The notes under the pieces are model-generated. The model was not told the origin of the DNA. It ran no database searches and saw nothing but the letters and a program-made list of their open reading frames with translations. Positions 60,701 through 64,000 of a stretch of DNA of 64,000 nt are shown here, one piece after another (position 1 is the stretch's first letter; each line of letters opens with the position of its first letter). The position numbers were made by a program, and so were the translations under genes. Origin of the DNA: Bathymodiolus brooksi. Its lineage: Eukaryota > Mollusca > Bivalvia > Mytilida > Modiolidae. The stretch covers positions 28,257,804 through 28,321,803 of the forward strand of contig OY804579.1 in the NCBI GenBank assembly GCA_963680875.1. The letters run 5' to 3'.

Positions 60701-61150
60701 AAAGAAAAGGTAATCCATATTTGCCAGACTTGTACGGAACAAAATTATTTGATTTGCTTATTTTTAACCAAACGGCCGTCCATTTTATTTTCTCAAAAGG
60801 TTCGAAATATGAAGAAAATAGACATAAATTGTGCAGACATTTTGCATGCAGAAGATCTGTTAAATATGTACATTTTATCATTTCATCCCGATTGGACGAA
60901 AATACATCTAAATTGGAATAACTCTGTAAACTGATCAGAAATCTTAGCAAAAGCGTGTCTTTCAGGTTAAACGCCTGTCTGTTGATGTCTTGAATTATAA
61001 TTTATTTTATGATTTAGATATCGATGTTTGTTTATTTGGTTTAACCCATTTTGTCATGTGTTATATACAATGTATATTGAATGTAATTTATTGTATCTTA
61101 TCTCTACCATTGTAATTTGCTATGGTTTGTGAGAATAAAGAATCTTGAAT
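60701..61150 (+). repeat. Possible LINE 3' tail on the plus strand
   Basis: The stretch ends GAGAATAAAGAATCTTGAATC with a repeated ATCTTGAATC-type tail at 61130-61155, as at many LINE 3' ends. Its preceding plus-strand frame (60721-60921) shows no domain I recognise, so the assignment rests on the tail. Confidence 0.4.
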
Positions 61151-61669
61151 CTTCTTTAACAACACAAATAAATAGGTCAAATAAGTGGCAGATTATTTTT
61201 AAAATGCTAGAACGTTATTTCAAATGTCCTTGGAGGAATCCGTAATTATTTGTGGTGCAATATTTGAACAGGAGCATCCTTGAGCCCTTAATATCTAACC
61301 TGTGTGCAGCCGAGAACTTTCATTACATAGGAGTGTACTCGCAATCATATTACGATTTTCGTCTTCTGTAGACAAGATGGTTTCCATTTTTTTTCAGAAC
61401 TTTTATGTCGGATGGATTTCAAATGAATTCTCAAGCACTGTATTATGTTTCCCTTGTCTGCCTATTAAAAATACAGGACGGTTTTTAGTGAAAGTGTCTC
61501 CATTATCCTGCATTATTGACTTTTGTCACAAAACATTGTCTGAGTGTTTGACAGCATGCTTTTGAACGATGGAGACACCGTGGTTTAGAGGACATTTAGG
61601 GGTATATGACACACTTTGATCACATTTAATGTTACCCATACAATAAATAATGCTATAAGCACTCCAGGC

Positions 61670-62016
61670 CATAGGTACCCGATTTGCGGACCCCCCCCCC
61701 TTTTTAATTCATCACTTTTGTGGGACGTTTTCATTATAAACAGCGTTGAACAACTTCAAACATTACCAAAAACTCAATCCGAGATCGATATAAGCCCATT
61801 TCTAAAAACACAAAAACCCTTGGAGGATCAAGGGTTTTTGTGTTTTTAGAAAGGATTAAGAGTTTTTGTGTTTTTAGAAATGGGCATATATCGATCTCGG
61901 ATTGAGTTTTTGGTAATGTTTGAAGTTGTTCAACACTGTTTATAATGAAAACGTCCCACAAATGGGATGAATTAAAAAAAAAAGGGGGGGGGGAGTCCAC
62001 AAATCGGGTTCCTATG
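61670..62016. mobile_element. hAT-type foldback MITE
   Basis: This 347-bp hairpin element has arms of about 160 bp. Its ends CATAGGTACCCGATTTG and, inverted, CATAGGAACCCGATTTG are flanked by the exact 8-bp repeat CTCCAGGC (61662-61669, 62017-62024). Open frames on both strands read nearly the same peptide because of the inverted arms. The right arm has an extra copy of AGGGTTTTTGTGTTTTTAGA near the centre. Confidence 0.92.
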
Positions 62017-62177
62017 CTCCAGGCATGACAAAAAGCTTCCAGATTTGGGGTCCTACTATATTATGTACATTCGCCCCCTCATCATGCTTTGCTCTGCTTA
62101 TAATAGCCCTTTTTTTTGCTATGGATTTGAACAACTGACAGAAGTCATATTGATCTTGTTACAAATTAATTTTTCAG

Positions 62178-62481
62178 GTTGAAAGAAAATAAAAAAATTA
62201 TCATCGCAAATGAAGGTCAGGAGAAGAATGTCATGATAATAACTCCACCTTTGTGTTTTACTTGTGACAATGCAAGACGTGTTATACAATCTATAGATAC
62301 AGCGCTGACTGAAATAGAGAAAGGAGCATCAGAAGGTGGACTTACAGCGTCAAGCTTTGGTGAAGACAAGATCAACATTCCTATTAACATACTTTCATCA
62401 CAGTCTACTGGGTACTTATCAGAGGAGGGGGATAGTGATTCCGAAATATCACGTAAACGACAGTACGAAGAAGTTGATTAA
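62178..62481 (+). CDS. Aminotransferase class III, terminal exon and stop
   Basis: The acceptor is TTTTTCAG, phase 2 in, with TAA at 62479-62481. The exon encodes (K)LKENKKIIIANEGQEKNV and MIITPPLCFTCDNARRVIQ, then IDTALTEIEKG. The KENK-I-A-G--KNV--I-PPLCF block is the C-terminal domain of ETNPPL/PHYKPL enzymes. After EIEKG there is a ~45-residue tail with LSEEGDSDSEISRKRQYEEV, acidic then basic, of unknown use. The first codon read in isolation (TTG at 62179) is not a start; this is an internal continuation of the gene. Confidence 0.94.
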
Positions 62482-62868
62482 CATTTCAAACTTCAAGCTC
62501 AATATTTTATAATCTTTTGGTCGTGAATCTGAATACTGTTTTTGTTGTCTTTCATTATTATAAGTAAGCATGTACTACTGGTTAGAATTGAATTGTACTT
62601 TGAACAATATTTTTCTTTGTCCATGCCGTTTATTAGGAGTTAAGGAGATTGGTAGTATTTTTTTTATTCTTTAGTGTTAGACAATTTTTGTCTTTTGTCA
62701 AGTTGTAAGATAATTTTTATACTTTTCACGGGTCCAAATGGTTTTATAAAAGCATTATATTGGTTACACAAGGATAGATAACCTAACATAAGAAATTAAT
62801 TGTTTAATTATTATATTTATATTAATTAAACTTCTGTCATAATAACTGTATTACATTAACACGTTGTT
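62482..62868 (+). other. Probable 3' UTR
   Basis: AT-rich sequence follows the stop. The only near-consensus polyadenylation signal I see before the next repeat is ATTAAA at 62825-62830. The transcript could also read into the GCTCACC element beyond. Confidence 0.5.
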
Positions 62869-63366
62869 AGCTCACCTGACCCGAATTGTTACCACTGGAC
62901 ATCTGTCGTCCGTCTGTCGTTAGCTTCTTGCATTTTAATCAACTCCTCTAAAACCACAGGGCCAATTTGAACCAAACTGTGGTGGAATGGTCCTTGGGTG
63001 GTTCCCTTTCAGAATTGTGTCAGACAATCCCCCCCCCCCCGCCAACCAAGATGGCTGCCATTACTAAAAATAGAAAATTCGGCAAAAAATCACTTAAAAA
63101 TTATCTTCTCTGAAACTGCTGGGCCAATTGGGCCCAAACTATGATGGAATGGTCTTCAGATAGTCCTCTTTGAGAATTGCGTCCGACGACCCCGGCTGCC
63201 AACCAAGATAGCCGCCGTTACTAAAAATAGAAAATTTGGCTGAAAATCACTTAAAAATTATATCCTCTGAAACTACTGGGCCAATCTTCCATATACTTAT
63301 GGCTTTTCTTTTTTGGGGGCCAACTTTGAGCCAGGTGAGCGATTACAGGCTCCTAGGAGCCTCTAG
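62869..63366 (+). mobile_element. Short GCTCACC-family element just past the gene
   Basis: It starts AGCTCACCTGACCCGAATTG, has CTGTCGTCCGTCTGTCG, two ~165-bp subunits (CCAACCAAGATGGCTGCCAT and CCAACCAAGATAGCCGCCGT), and ends CCAGGTGAGCGATTACAGGC, GGAGCCTCTAG then TTTTT. At 498 bp it is the smallest complete copy here. Confidence 0.85.
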
Positions 63367-63594
63367 TTTTTATTTTTGTCTGTTTGGATATTGTGTATGT
63401 CTTGTGTGTTGAATTTAGTTATAGGAAATCAATTACTTATGAATGCTTATGTACTTGTCTTTTTGGGACAAAAATGTAATTAGTTTTATTCCTTGGCGAC
63501 TATCCATTTGTAGGTGAACTATACTGGTAAATGTAATCATCCTGAAGTGGGAATCTCAGCTATTCACTTGTCATCTGATCTAGGCCTCATTTTT

Positions 63595-64000
63595 AGCTCA
63601 CTTGACCCGAAGGGTCATGTGAGCTATTGCCATCACTTGGAGTCGTCCGTCCGTAAACATTTCAATCTTCTTTTAGAGAACCACTGAAGCAAATGAGACC
63701 AAACGTGGCAGGAATGTTCATTTGCATGGTCTAACCAAATGTTGTTGCTTTCGTTACAATCGGTTATCCAACATGGCTGCCAGGGGCCATAAAAGTCTCT
63801 GATTGGCTGAAATTTTTAATGATCTTCTTCTCCGATATTACATGGAGGATGGAAATAAAAATTGTCATGAATGATCATTGCAAGCTGCTAACCAAGTGAT
63901 GTTACTTTTTGGACCGATTGAAATTCCAAGATGGCTGCCAGCGGGGAACATAATTTAGCATAGCGACCCTATGGGAAATATGTAAAACAAACTTCTTCTC
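63595..64000 (+). mobile_element. GCTCACC-family element, cut by the window end
   Basis: It starts AGCTCACTTGACCCGAAGGG, GTCATGTGAGCTATTGCCAT, and then matches the first subunits of 35592-36400 closely (GCAGGAATGTTCATTTGCAT, CATGGAGGATGGAA). The right end lies beyond the window. Confidence 0.82.

Noticed and set aside
61302..61565. 87-codon plus-strand frame as an exon
   Set aside because: No family resemblance; the aminotransferase frame is complete without it.
61616..62000. Two overlapping small ORFs giving the same peptide on opposite strands
   Set aside because: They result from the inverted arms of the hAT foldback element.
62179..62481. Stand-alone small gene starting at TTG
   Set aside because: It is the terminal exon of the aminotransferase gene: a 3' splice site precedes it and the joined frame matches the family's C terminus.

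Overview
The window looks like intronic and exonic DNA of an AT-rich, repeat-laden invertebrate genome, most likely a bivalve mollusc. The evidence is one plus-strand multi-exon gene with canonical GT-AG junctions, long introns full of transposons, and dispersed 'AGCTCACC...GGTGAGC' elements of a kind I associate with bivalve genomes. Species is not determined. No prokaryotic or organellar gene is present.

The only host gene I can support is the 3' two-thirds of a class-III PLP-dependent aminotransferase/phospho-lyase of the ETNPPL/PHYKPL (AGXT2-like) family. Seven coding exons join without a frame break: 10407-10523, 19552-19634, 23006-23100, 42293-42405, 44581-44735, 47301-47390 and 62178-62481. 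Together they encode 318 residues plus a stop. The PLP-binding Asp (IVDEVQTG) and the Schiff-base Lys (TVGKPLGNG) are intact. The first exons lie before base 1.

Three tandem arrays abut splice junctions of this gene. A ~54-bp satellite (1-10375) ends about 30 bp before an acceptor. A 34-bp minisatellite (42440-44395) carries a GTAAGT donor in most copies. An 83-bp array (47371-48790) repeats the tail of the sixth exon, its donor and an acceptor-like tract, so that each copy looks like a 45-nt in-phase mini-exon. Each array seems to have grown from the junction beside it.

The rest of the introns is mobile DNA, often nested. (i) A large 'GCTCACC' family has subterminal inverted repeats, central tandem repeats and a 3' hairpin ending CTAG, resembling Helentron-derived non-autonomous elements; a broken helicase/endonuclease gene at 29470-30921 ends in the same 3' terminus at 31308. 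(ii) Two homologous 2.35-kb TIR elements (11057-13404 and 14808-17182, opposite orientations, 4-bp target duplications) share no obvious gene but keep the same lattice of a ~14-bp motif. (iii) A broken DDE transposase with D-82-E spacing lies at 24896-27333. (iv) There are hAT-, Harbinger- and mariner-type non-autonomous elements with recognisable target duplications. (v) Several L1/Tx1-like LINE fragments are present. The stretches not listed as features are AT-rich intron in which I see nothing specific.
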